From: Mesostigma viride
Taxonomy: Eukaryota; Streptophyta; Mesostigmatophyceae; Mesostigmatales; Mesostigmataceae
Reading direction: 5' to 3'
Assembly: GCA_009746045.1 (NCBI GenBank)
Contig: RPFO01000061.1
Coordinates: 64,001 to 124,000, forward strand
DNA: 60,000 nucleotides
In this document: one piece after another, positions 18,552 to 29,030 of the stretch
Numbering within the stretch: position 1 is the first letter of the stretch
Layout of the letters: every line of letters begins with the position of its first letter
The notes under the pieces: generated by a model
Databases searched by the model: none
Told to the model about the DNA's origin: nothing
The model's input: the letters and a program-made list of their open reading frames with translations, nothing else
Position numbers and translations under genes: made by a program

Positions 18552-18868
18552 GTAAGTGGGTGCACACGGGTGTACACTCCGGGTGTACACCGGTGTACAC
18601 GCCGGGTGCACTTCGGTCTACTGCCACACGCTAAGGCCCTGTATGCACTGTATGTAGTGGCGTGACCCACAACGACGTTGTGGATCACGCCACTACATAA
18701 CATATGTACAGTATGCAAGCGCCGACACTTGAGCGTGGCGGTGGGCCGAAGTGTAGCGTGACCCACAACGTCGTTGTGGGTCACGCTCCACTTCGGTCTG
18801 CACTCCCGGGTGCACACGGGTGTACACTCCGGGTGTACACTCCGGGTATACATGCCGGGTGTACACGG
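18552..18868. repeat. Fold-back element remnant FB2
   Basis: Starts GTAAGTGGGTGCACACGGG like the complete element at 34423-34896. It has two hairpins, the second (near 18757-18787) being GTGACCCACAACG-T-CGTTGTGGGTCAC, a perfect odd-length palindrome. GTGTACAC palindromic runs lie at both ends. The terminal inverted repeats are not intact. Confidence 0.7.
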
Positions 18869-18872
18869 TGAA

Positions 18873-19090
18873 GAGGCGCGACAAGTTGCGCACTGGCCCC
18901 CTTGCGCCGTCCTACAGTACTCCTTATGTACGCAAGTCGGTAGATTGCGTACCTAATGAGACGGCAATTTTCAAATTGCGAGGCGCGACAAGTGCGCACT
19001 TGCGCCCTTGCGCCGTCCTACAGTACTACTTATGTACGCAAGTCGGTAGATTGCGTACCTAATGAGACGGCAAATTTCAAATTGCGAGGC
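18873..19090. repeat. 107-bp tandem duplication
   Basis: GAGGCGCGACAAG begins at 18873 and again at 18980, with about 107 bp repeated almost completely (shared CGCAAGTCGGTAGATTGCGT). A third partial start, GAGGCGCCAGATCC, is at about 19087. Non-coding; it lies upstream of the pogo-like gene and could be part of that element's end. Confidence 0.7.
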
Positions 19091-19376
19091 GCCAGATCCA
19101 GGCCCGACGCCGATTTGCGAATGGTCAGATTCGCAACACTGACTAACCCGCGCGTCCGATGCCCGCGAAACGTCAACTCAGCCACGTGTAGGTCGGCAAA
19201 TATCTGGCAAAGTCGGTGCAAATTGAGTTTGGCGCCCAAATTTGCATATAAAAAAGAGCATCGGTCGTCCTGTGGCACATCCACCACCAACCTGACCTGC
19301 GCACAACCCAAGTGTGCGCACCATCCATACTGTACACGTGTGCCCACCACGAGGGCTGGCGCCATAGCCACGCCCC

Positions 19377-22300
19377 ATGACTAACTTCACAGGCAAAGAA
19401 AGTGGGGCTAAACCACGGCGGAGACAGCCGCAGCTGTGCGCGCGCGTTCCGGCCAAGAGTGACAATGTTTTGCCCACCGCTGACGACAAGGCGGCGCCCA
19501 TCCTGGAGCCACCCAAGACAAAGCTGGTCACGCTCGTGAGCGCGAAGCAGAAAGTTGTCGCAGTCACGTGTATCGAACAGGGAACTACCACGCCGTCGGC
19601 CGTCGCCAAGCAATATGGAGTGAGCACTTCGACCGTCTGCCGGTGGCTGGAATCTGAGACGAAGGCGAAGATCCGTGCCATGGCTGATGACCCAAACCTG
19701 AAAAACCACTCGGGCCGAGGGTTGGTGCCCGGCAAACAACGAGAAGGCCGCTTTCCATTAATGGAGGCGGATTTGAGGGACTGGATCGTCAGCCAGAAGA
19801 GAGCCCCTGTGCTTGCGTAAGTTTGCATGCTTTCCTTGTTCTTCGTTTTGCTGAAAACACTGATGGGTAGTTTCTGTCTTTAAACAGCGGCATGTGTATT
19901 TGGTGAACATTCGAAGGAGCGCAAAAGCTTGCTGATTGTCGCCCTCTCATTGCTTGCGTGCCTGTTTTTCCCAATCGTATTGCAGCGTCGTCAAAGCACA
20001 GGCCAAGATCTTGATGGCTAAACATTACCCGACGCGGGGATGGGCTTTGCGTACTCCGACACGTGGGCCCGCGAGTTCGCGTGCCGACGGGGCCTTGTCA
20101 CGCGGATGGCGAGCAACCACCGCAATGTCACCATGGAGGAGGCGTTGCCCGCGTTGCAGCAGTTTCATTCCGGGCTCATCGTCGCCGGTTTGAACAGCGG
20201 CTTGAGGGCGCTCAGGGACCCATATTGGGGGCGTTTCCCCATCGGCCCCGCTACCGGCACGTTTCGGTTTAACATGGACCAGGTGGGCCTTGCCTTGAGG
20301 AACATGAAGGGCAAGTGCTTCGCGGAGAAAGGGGCGTCCCACGTGAACATGGGCACCAAGAAGGTGGATTACAAGCACCGGGCAGTTACCGTTTGCCTGA
20401 CCACCGCCCCCCACTCCCCCTTTGACGAGAACTGGCTGGCTGACATGCCCCCCCCCTCATCATCTTCCCCGGCGCGGGTAAGAACGTGGCTCGTATGGCT
20501 TACGAGACCAACCAGTACATGCCTGAGGCGGTTGTCACCTTTCAGGCCTCCGCCTGGTTCAGCGACCACGCCCCGGAGGTGTGGTTGCAACTGTTTGAAG
20601 CCTTTTTGAAGAAGTTCTACGCCAAGTACGGCAAGCGTGACGTCCTCTTGTTCTTGGACAACCTCGCTGTTCAGGTGGGCATGTGTTTCCTTCCTTATTA
20701 CCCCAATTTTCTTTGGCTTGTTTCGTTTCAGTGCATGTGCATGTTGGCTGCAAGGCATGTGGTGATGATGATGCCGGAGACTAATATTCTCTTTTTTTTA
20801 TGTGTCGTTTCCAATGCCTGGGTGTTTTGGTGCTGCGGTGGATCGGTGCATGCAGGTCTCCGACTTTCGGAAAGCCCTCCGGGATATGGGGGTGTGCCGT
20901 GGTATGGGCCGGGCAACATGACCCACTTGTGGCAGCCAAATGACTGCTGCATCAATGCCGTGTTCAAGCGCTGGTTTGACGCGGAGGTCACCCGCATAAT
21001 GGACGCGAGGGCCCGCGATGGGCTTGACCCGCCCAACGCCTCCGAGACGCGGATCATCATCCAGAATGCCGTGGCTATCGCCTGGATCCGCCTCTGCGGG
21101 CCTGAGGGCAGGCTGACCATCATGAAGGGCTGGACGCAGACCGGCTGTGCCGTCAGCCTCCAGCGGGATCCGAAGCGCGACGCACTCGTCTGCCCCGAGG
21201 GCTTCACGAAATACGAGGTCCCACGCCCAACTGACGAGGAACTGGCGGTCACTCCCAACGCTGATGCGGTAAGTCAGGCTGCTAATAACTCGCGTAGTCG
21301 AGCATTTTCATCAATCCTCTGACACCATGTCAAAAGAACTCAGCTGGTGTGCCTTTGCAATGTGTGGACCACTGGCTGACTTCGCCAACTTGGCAAACCA
21401 ACTGATACTTGTCCTGTCCGCACAATCCCTTTAGCTGACTTTTTGCGTGTTGGCCTGCCTCGCACCGTGTGTGTGTGTGTTTGCCTTGTATGTATGTAAC
21501 AGGTTGAGGCTGCTTCCTTGCGGGTGCCCCTGGCCAACACGCCCGGTCCAGATTCCATGCCCGCTGAAGGCACCGTTTTCGAGGTCGACCCCAACTGGGT
21601 TGCCCCCCCCCCCCTGCGTCAGATGCAGCAGGTGAGAGGGGGTGGTGGGCTACAAACCCCCGAGGAGTGCCGCGTATGGGGCAGCAAGAAGACGCTGGCC
21701 GCCCACAATGCTGCCCAAGGTGGCCCGCCCACCAAGAAGCAGAGGGGGCGTGCGGGCTCATCCACCAACAACACAAAGACGGCGCCAGCTGTCCCGACCC
21801 CTGTGGTGGAGGCCGCGACCACCTCCAATGCCCGCCCAGATGGCGAAGCTGCCGTGCCCCCACGCAAGCGCACGCGTGCGGCTCGCAAGAAGGTATGTCC
21901 ATGCTTGTCAGATTGTCCCTTGCTTGTTATTGTTTGCAATGTAGGAGTTGTGAGTGTGTAACCCTTAAGGTAGCGGTACTTTTGTGACCCATTTTAGTAT
22001 GCATGGGGTTCCCTAGTCCAGCGTACACAGTCTCCGTGCTGGTTTTCTTGCCCGTACACGCATGACAGACATCATCATTGCTGCTGCTTTACCTCACCTC
22101 ACTGCGTGCAGGTGTCATATGCCGAGGACAGTGACGAGGACTACGACGAGGACGACCTCTGCGACGACGAGGACGACGACGAGCCATCCCCCCCACTGTG
22201 ACACATCATGGTGACAAGGTGCAGGTGCCATTCAAGAGGCGGTACGAAATGAAACGCCTGTCAACGTTCGAGGATTCCGAGGAGGTGGCACCGTTCATTG

Positions 22301-22965
22301 ACGAGACAGACGTCCTCCCACCGGTTCACTCGGCGCCCACCGTCACCAAGGCGGGCCCCACCGTCACCAAGGCGGGCCCCACCGTCACCAAGGCGGGCCC
22401 CACCGTCACCAAGGCGGGCCCCACCACCACCAAGGCGGGCCCCGCCACCACCAAGGCTGGCCTCACCACCACCAAGGCGGGCCCCGCCACCTCCTCCAAG
22501 GCGTCGCCCAAGAAGAAGGCGTCACCCACGAAGAAGGCTCGCGTCATCATCAAGTGGGACCCGCATGCCAACAAGGACGACCCGCATGCGTACAAGGAGG
22601 GTGCGTACAAGCGCATGCAGGATAAGAAGATCGACCCACCTGTGGCGTCCGAGCTGCTGGCCGCCCAGGTGTTGCACCTCTCTCAGCTGACCCCTGAGTC
22701 CATGGTTGGCAGGCGCATCTGCCAGCTGTGGGATGTGGAGGGGGATGACGGCAAGCCCTACTGGAAGTGGTACTACGGTACCATCGCCAACACACCGCCA
22801 CGCAACTCGGTCCGTGTCGAGCCGCTGCCCAAGAAGACAACGGCAGGCTGGTCGTTCAACGTCCTGTGGGACCCGGAGGAGGAGGGCGAGGAGGCTGTGC
22901 ATGACACCCTTACCAAGCAGACGGATTTCAACTATGCCCTCAAGTGGCTGGTGTTTGGTGCCTGA
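19377..22965 (+). pseudogene. Pogo-like transposase with introns and a chromatin-reader-like tail
   Basis: Five exons are supported: 19377-19816, 19986-20674, 20856-21268, 21503-21892 and 22112-22965. Introns begin GTAAGT, GTGGGC, GTAAGT and GTATGT, and all end in AG. Exon 1 has a psq/CENP-B-type helix-turn-helix (SAVAKQYGVSTSTVCRWL). Exons 2 and 3 carry the DDE-type core: FNMDQVGLAL, LLFLDNLAVQ and NMTHLWQPNDCC, giving D, D and D as catalytic candidates. Exon 4 and the start of exon 5 are basic, then acidic (DEDYDEDD). Exon 5 has KAGPTVT repeats and a Tudor/Agenet-like end (YWKWYYGTI...WSFNVLWDPEEE). Frameshifts occur near 20030, at nine Cs near 20448, near 20896 and at seven Cs near 22188-22194. 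Terminal inverted repeats were not found, so a domesticated gene is an alternative. Confidence 0.78.
22335..22500 (+). repeat. 21-bp coding repeats (KAGPTVT/TTT)
   Basis: About eight 21-bp units of ACCGTCACCAAGGCGGGCCCC type inside exon 5 of the transposase gene. They encode a Lys/Thr/Pro linker between the acidic region and the Tudor-like tail. Confidence 0.85.
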
Positions 22966-23712
22966 GGCCCGTGCCATACTTGTACAACTGTCTATCCTCA
23001 ATGTGAGGAGAGAGATCCTGTCATGACACACTTTTGATGTCTTATTCTGATGTAATGCTGTTTGATGTCCTAAACAGAACATAGTGCTGCAGCACAGCAT
23101 ACATGTTGCAATGCCAACAATGTGGTTTTGGATTCATGTCCATAGCCATTTCCACTCAACGGCTATTCAGTTTATTTCCTCCTTTTTAATAAATGTCCAG
23201 TGCATTCACCATGCAAATGTACCATGCAAATGCTCACTCATGTAAATGTACATGCACCCCGGATGCCAAAGGGCACACCACCAGACCCAAACCCTATACA
23301 CATGACAATAATTTAGGAGTATTACTATAGTAGTAGTAGCAATAACATCATCCCGTGCCACTATTAAGTTAGACAACTATGGTAATGTACGCCAGTCAAA
23401 CAACCCCAAACAACACGCATTTCCATACCCTGGTTTCTTGAATGTCACAGTCTTTTAAGTGAGTATCTCTATAGTTACAACCCTGACCCTACCCTGGATT
23501 CATGAAGGTCACACTCAAGGAGCTCAAGACCTACCTTACAATACCCACCACTATGTACATACCCTAACCAACCCTTACCCTACCCTGGATTCATGAAGGT
23601 CACACTCAAGGGGTTTTAGTGGCCCAGCAAACAAACTACCACATTGCACTACCCTAAAAACAGACTCAAGTTTCCCTACCTTGCCATACGAATGCCTAAG
23701 GTACCCAATACC
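22966..23712. other. Intergenic stretch with a short direct repeat
   Basis: No gene is recognised. ACCCTACCCTGGATTCATGA and its continuation (about 35 bp, GTCACACTCAAGG) occur near 23488 and again near 23578. The sequence is A/C-rich. Confidence 0.45.
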
Positions 23713-23713
23713 C

Positions 23714-25468
23714 AGTGAGTGAGTGAGTGAGTGAGTGTGAGTGAGTGAGTGAGTGAGTGAGTGAGTGAGTGAGTGAGTGAGTGAGTGAGTGAGTGAGTGA
23801 GTGAGTGAGTGAGTGAGTGAGTGAGTGAGTGAGTGAGTGAGTGAGTGAGTGAGTGAGTGAGTGAGTGAGTGAGTGAGTGAGTGAGTGAGTGAGTGAGTGA
23901 GTGAGTGAGTGAGTGAGTGAGTGAGTGAGTGAGTGAGTGAGTGAGTGAGTGAGTGAGTGAGTGAGTGAGTGAGTGAGTGAGTGAGTGAGTGAGTGAGTGA
24001 GTGAGTGAGTGAGTGAGTGAGTGAGTGAGTGAGTGAGTGAGTGAGTGAGTGAGTGAGTGAGTGAGTGAGTGAGTGAGTGAGTGAGTGAGTGAGTGAGTGA
24101 GTGAGTGAGTGAGTGAGTGAGTGAGTGAGTGAGTGAGTGAGTGAGTGAGTGAGTGAGTGAGTGAGTGAGTGAGTGAGTGAGTGAGTGAGTGAGTGAGTGA
24201 GTGAGTGAGTGAGTGAGTGAGTGAGTGAGTGAGTGAGTGAGTGTGTGAGTGAGTGAGTGAGTGTGTGAGTGAGTGAGTGAGTGAGTGAGTGAGTGAGTGA
24301 GTGAGTGAGTGAGTGAGTGAGTGAGTGAGTGAGTGAGTGAGTGAGTGAGTGAGTGAGTGAGTGAGTGAGTGAGTGAGTGAGTGAGTGAGTGAGTGAGTGA
24401 GTGAGTGAGTGAGTGAGTGAGTGAGTGAGTGAGTGAGTGAGTGAGTGAGTGAGTGAGTGAGTGAGTGAGTGAGTGAGTGAGTGAGTGAGTGAGTGAGTGA
24501 GTGAGTGAGTGAGTGAGTGAGTGAGTGAGTGAGTGAGTGAGTGAGTGAGTGAGTGAGTGAGTGAGTGAGTGAGTGAGTGAGTGAGTGAGTGAGTGAGTGA
24601 GTGAGTGAGTGAGTGAGTGAGTGAGTGAGTGAGTGAGTGAGTGAGTGAGTGAGTGAGTGAGTGAGTGAGTGAGTGAGTGAGTGAGTGAGTGAGTGAGTGA
24701 GTGAGTGAGTGAGTGAGTGAGTGAGTGAGTGAGTGAGTGAGTGAGTGAGTGAGTGGGTGGTGAGTGAGTGAGTGAGTGAGTGAGTGCTCAAGTGAGTGAG
24801 TGAGTGAGTGAGTGAGTGAGTGAGTGAGTGAGTGAGTGAGTGAGTGAGTGAGTGAGTGAGTGAGTGAGTGAGTGAGTGAGTGAGTGAGTGAGTGAGTGAG
24901 TGAGTGAGTGAGTGAGTGAGTGAGTGAGTGAGTGAGTGAGTGAGTGAGTGAGTGAGTGAGTGAGTGAGTGAGTGAGTGAGTGAGTGAGTGAGTGAGTGAG
25001 TGAGTGAGTGAGTGAGTGAGTGAGTGAGTGAGTGAGTGAGTGAGTGAGTGAGTGAGTGAGTGAGTGAGTGAGTGAGTGAGTGAGTGAGTGAGTGAGTGAG
25101 TGAGTGAGTGAGTGAGTGAGTGAGTGGGTGGGTGAGTGAGTGAGTGAGTGAGTGAGTGAGTGAGTGAGTGGGTGGGTGAGTGAGTGAGTGAGTGAGTGAG
25201 TGAGTGAGTGAGTGAGTGAGTGAGTGAGTGAGTGAGTGAGTGAGTGAGTGAGTGAGTGAGTGAGTGAGTGAGTGAGTGAGTGAGTGAGTGAGTGAGTGAG
25301 TGAGTGAGTGAGTGAGTGAGTGAGTGAGTGAGTGAGTGAGTGAGTGAGTGAGTGAGTGAGTGAGTGAGTGAGTGAGTGAGTGAGTGAGTGAGTGAGTGAG
25401 TGAGTGAGTGAGTGAGCGAGTGAGTGAGTGAGTGAGTGAGTGAGTGAGTGAGTGAGTGAGTGAGTGAC
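23714..25468. repeat. (GAGT)n tetranucleotide array, about 1.75 kb
   Basis: More than 400 GAGT units. Rare interruptions are GTGT near 23737, 24242 and 24262, GGGTGG near 24754, CTCA near 24787, GGGTGGG near 25125 and 25168, and GCGA near 25416. The minus strand reads as endless Thr-His-Ser-Leu, which is an artefact. Assembled length is probably approximate. Confidence 0.97.
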
Positions 25469-25675
25469 GAGGACTTAAGCTTTATTTATTACAGCAGCAG
25501 GAAAACCAAAGCCCACGGACACTATTTGCTCAGCAGGTCACGTGTAATCAGTGTCCAACCAAACACTGTGTGGACAGGTAATGTTGTATCCTACTCAATG
25601 CAGGATGCTTGTATATTGTTCTGACATGTAGCAGTCAGCCAGGACCGTACAACAAGTGCATGACACTAGCCAATC
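25469..25675. other. 3' flank of the dioxygenase-like gene
   Basis: Non-coding stretch between the microsatellite and the minus-strand stop codon at 25676. Nothing recognised. Confidence 0.4.
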
Positions 25676-26044
25676 CTAAACGAGGACGGGGTTCACCGCG
25701 TCCTTCACGAGCCCCTTCTCACCCTGTGCCGGGGCGTAGAAGAAAAAACGAAAGTTATCCCTTTCCTTGTACGCCGCTCCCGCGTGCACAAGCGCCCCGT
25801 GCCACACCAAGACATCGCCGGCCTCCAACACTAACGTCTTCTTCTTGACGTCAGGGCGGGAGCTCATGTTGTCCAGGCCTGGGTACAGTATACTGTTCTC
25901 CCAGTACACAAACGATGTGCCAGCGAAGGGGGCCACTATGACCGACACGGGGTAGTTCACATCCCATGCTCCCGGGTATCGCGTGTAGTCCGAATGGGCG
26001 GGCTGCTCTTCGCATCCCGCCTTGCTCCACAGAAAGTAGCCCTT
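25676..26044 (-). pseudogene. 2OG-Fe(II) dioxygenase-like gene, 3' part (split by CopC)
   Basis: The minus-strand frame encodes the catalytic half. QPAHSDYTR has the HxD iron-binding pair, and LEAGDVLVWHGALVHAG carries the distal His, followed by a candidate 2-oxoglutarate-binding Arg in NFRFFF. This order and spacing fit the double-stranded beta-helix of 2-oxoglutarate/Fe(II) oxygenases; the substrate cannot be named. The frame reaches its stop at 25676 and is cut at 26044 by CopC. The other part is at 33527-34131. Across the insertion site the frame is continuous when one CCCTT copy is counted (VKG then YFLW), so the gene was intact before CopC arrived. An intact allele elsewhere is possible. 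Confidence 0.78.
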
Positions 26045-26423
26045 AGTTAGTCTAAGTCTCCCGCCTGTAGCCTAAGTGGACACGTGCCAGCACCGCCGGC
26101 GCCCAATTGGGTACTGGGACGGTGCTGGACTAGAGCAGTCGTGGCATGGACACGTGGCTGTACTCAGTATGTGATGAGCCGGTACCTCAGTACCGGGACT
26201 GTAGTTGTCATGTTAGGACTGACTAGATCAGGTTGTAACTGATAGGCTAGTCCGTCCAGGATCAGTAAGTTAGTTTAACTTACGCAAAGTCTGGCCAGCC
26301 ATCGTTGACGGCTGGCCAGCAGTATATGTGCCATTCTATCCTAATGCCAAGGTGTCTCGTCGTTCACGCACACTCTCGCCATTTGGCAGTGCCCAAGCAT
26401 TCCAAGCTTCGTGTTGCATAACT
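26045..26423 (+). repeat. CopC 5' LTR (379 bp)
   Basis: AGTTAGTCTAAGTCTCCC...GTTGCATAACT. No LTR-adjacent TGG primer site is evident; the next bases are TGCATTAAAAACTCC. Confidence 0.93.
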
Positions 26424-26527
26424 TGCATTAAAAACTCCAAAAACAATGCACACAACAGGACGACGAGCGTTCATTTCGCGAACAAAACAACCCATTCCAT
26501 TTTTCTACCTCCAGTTTTTTTTGAAAA

Positions 26528-27394
26528 ATGTCTAACCCAAATGCGAACAAGGGTAAGGCTCCAATGCGCCCAAGGAGCCGGTCCAGCTCTCCGACGTCTT
26601 CATCGTCGGGGACGTCCGACTCGGAGCTTGCCGCCCAGGCAGAGATTGAGCGGGCGGCGAGGAGCTTCAATCAGTCTATGGAGGCTGACCCGACGACGTC
26701 GGAAACGTCTTCATCGGGCCACTTGTCCGATGGTTCGTACAGCAGCGTGGTGCTGCGAGTGCCCCTGTATCCGCAGGGGAGGGGATCCACGCCTGTGGTC
26801 AACAGGCCGAGGGGTCCTCCTTACGCCCCGACAGCTGAAGCGGCGGGGGCTGGACCTTCGGCACCTCCTGCAGAGGAGGAGTCCATGGAGCTGTATGGGC
26901 TTCAGCCTGGTTCCTCAGCCGAGGAGCAGGACGACGCACGCTCGCGACAGGTGGCAGCAGACGAAGGCTTCGCCAGGGCGATGGCGGAGCGCGAGGAGAG
27001 GGAGTTTCGGCGCGCGGACACGCATGCTCGTGCTCGCGCCCAGCAGAGGGCGGATGCTGAGAACGTGCGCCGGGCGTTGCTTCGCAGCAGTGAGGTGGCT
27101 TCTGGCGAGGAGCAGTTTGAGGTGATGCGTCGGGGGGACCTCGCATGTTTTAAGAGCCTGCGTCGGTCTCGTGAGCCGAAGGTACACCTAGGTGTGCATC
27201 AGGAGTCGGAGTTCTCTTTGACAGGTCCGTCGGGGGCATCTGCTGAGGACGAGATCCTCATGACCCCGGCAATGACGGCGCGGGAGCGTGAAGCGCAGAA
27301 GCGCATGGCGACGTTCACGCCGACAAGCAGCGTCGGCAGGCGCGGAGGGCCGCGGCAGAGGCCAAGAAGGAGCGCGAGCAGGCGGAGCGGGTGA
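26528..27394 (+). CDS. CopC N-terminal Gag-like protein
   Basis: 288 residues, Ser/Ala/Arg/Glu-rich, starting MSNPNANKGKAPMRPRSRSS, about 105 bp after the LTR. The second half is a charged helical stretch (AMAEREEREFRRADTHAR), likely coiled coil. The frame ends in a basic Arg-rich run where neighbouring frames continue an Arg/Glu/Ala helix (27391-27618: RQIALAERIKLKMS), so a frameshift near 27360 is likely. No known Gag domain is recognised; its place in the element is the main evidence. Confidence 0.6.
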   Translation: MSNPNANKGKAPMRPRSRSSSPTSSSSGTSDSELAAQAEIERAARSFNQSMEADPTTSETSSSGHLSDGSYSSVVLRVPLYPQGRGSTPVVNRPRGPPYAPTAEAAGAGPSAPPAEEESMELYGLQPGSSAEEQDDARSRQVAADEGFARAMAEREEREFRRADTHARARAQQRADAENVRRALLRSSEVASGEEQFEVMRRGDLACFKSLRRSREPKVHLGVHQESEFSLTGPSGASAEDEILMTPAMTAREREAQKRMATFTPTSSVGRRGGPRQRPRRSASRRSG

Positions 27395-27733
27395 GGCAAA
27401 TCGCGCTGGCGGAGCGCATCAAGCTCAAAATGTCGATCACCCAGGTGCGCCGGGACCGGATGGTCCGCGAACTCAGGGTATGGAAAAAGGCGCAGGCGAT
27501 GAAGCTGCAGCGCATGGCTGAGATGGAGGCGCCTGGCAGGCCGGAGGCGCAGGAGCGTTACAGACGCTCGCTGGCACGGTGGGAAGCCAATGTGGGAGGA
27601 TGGAGGAGCGCATCCTGAAGCAGCGACGACGCATGCTCAAGCATGCACGTAAGACAGCGGTGAGGGGACCGCTTGGTGAAGCGGTGAGAGCGAGTTTGGC
27701 CTTGGGCCGGATGAGGATGTTTCTGCAAGCCAA

Positions 27734-28957
27734 ATGTTTTATTATTTGTCGCAGCCTAAGAAGACCATCACCAACCGTGATGGCACTGCCGCACGCACGC
27801 GTGTTTACAGGCAGCCTGGTGAAGCCGGACCGTCTAACCTGTCCAACAGGGAGGACCTCATTGATCAGCTTCAGCTGGCGCAAGCCATGCTGGAAGCAGA
27901 CCACCGCTGTCTCCAGGCGAGCAGGCGACGTTGGCCGACACGGTGGCCAGGCTAGTGGCATCGCTGAAGCCGGCCAAGCGAAGGGCGCAGGCAGAGGCAT
28001 GCGCACCCAGCCAAAGCGGAGGAGGGACGAGGGGGCGGATGACGGGGAGAGGGGGGCAACCAGGGCGGGGCAGGACACGGCACGCAGGAGTCTGCACCAA
28101 CACGGCACGAGGGCGGGGAGCGGCAGCAGCAGCAGCAGCGACAGCAACAGCAGCAGCAGCAGCAACCGCCAACTGCAGGAACGACAACAACCTCCAACAT
28201 GGCCTTGATAGGCCCAGGTTTGATCCAAAAAAGAAAGAGGACAAGCTAGTGTTTCCGGGTTTGCCAGAGGGCCACACCCAGGACGAAGCTAGGGAGTGGT
28301 TGTTTAAGTTGTCACATGCATATGCTAGCGACAATGTCCGTGATTGGTTTGCCTCTCTACGTGCGTCCACACCCATCCATCAATCTGCCAAGCCTATCCA
28401 GCAGTTGGTACAATTGTACCAAAAGCGTGCCAGCAGCGGGGTAGACGTGGCAGAAAATGTGTTGTGGGCGCAGTTCATGGTTGATCTTAGGGCACTTGTT
28501 ACCACGGGGGAGCACTTAGAAGTGCTTAAGGGCTTCCAGTGGATAGAGGCCTATAAGGTCAATAAGCGTGACTATGTGAGTGACAACAAAAATATGTCAT
28601 GTACATAGAGGGGATGAGGAGCTGAAGAAGCTCAATGCCAAGTACCTAGTACACCTATGGCTACAAAAGGCAGAACTGGACCCCACCACCCTGTCAGTAA
28701 TCCTGGCAGGTCTGAAGGATAAGTGGGAGGACTTCAGGAAGGCAATGGCCTATGTGCAGCAATGCCTAGAGCCGTTTGCTGCTGCAGCCAAGGAGGGAAA
28801 GGTGAAGCAGGTAAAGGGGGAGGAAGCCTCAGGTACGGGGCTCTCCAAGAAGCAGATGCAGTCGCTGGTAGCCCAGGTAAAGGCGGTAATGGGGGGGATA
28901 AAAACAAAAACAACAAAAGTGGGGGAGGTGGAAACAAGGGGGGGGAAAGAACAATAA
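27734..28957 (+). pseudogene. CopC Gag core, frameshifted
   Basis: Pieces in three frames. 27734-27955 reads FYYLSQPKKTITNRDGTAAR and ends LIDQLQLAQAMLEADH. 27931-28608 has a Gln/Ala microsatellite-like tract, then LVFPGLPEGHTQDEAREWLF and a helical domain. 28580-28957 starts within ELKKLNAKYLVHLWLQKAEL. This fits a copia-type Gag of about 300-350 residues ahead of the CCHC knuckle. Breaks are near 27930, 28590 and in G-rich runs near 28890-28950. Confidence 0.6.
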
Positions 28958-29030
28958 CAATAAAAACAGAAAACAAAGTGGGGGAGCTAGCAAGCCAGGG
29001 GGTGCTAAGCCAGCAGGGGGGGACAAGAGG

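Noticed and set aside
23676-24791. 371-codon frame of THSL repeats on the minus strand
   Set aside because: A pure product of the (GAGT)n array; no non-repeat coding sequence is attached.
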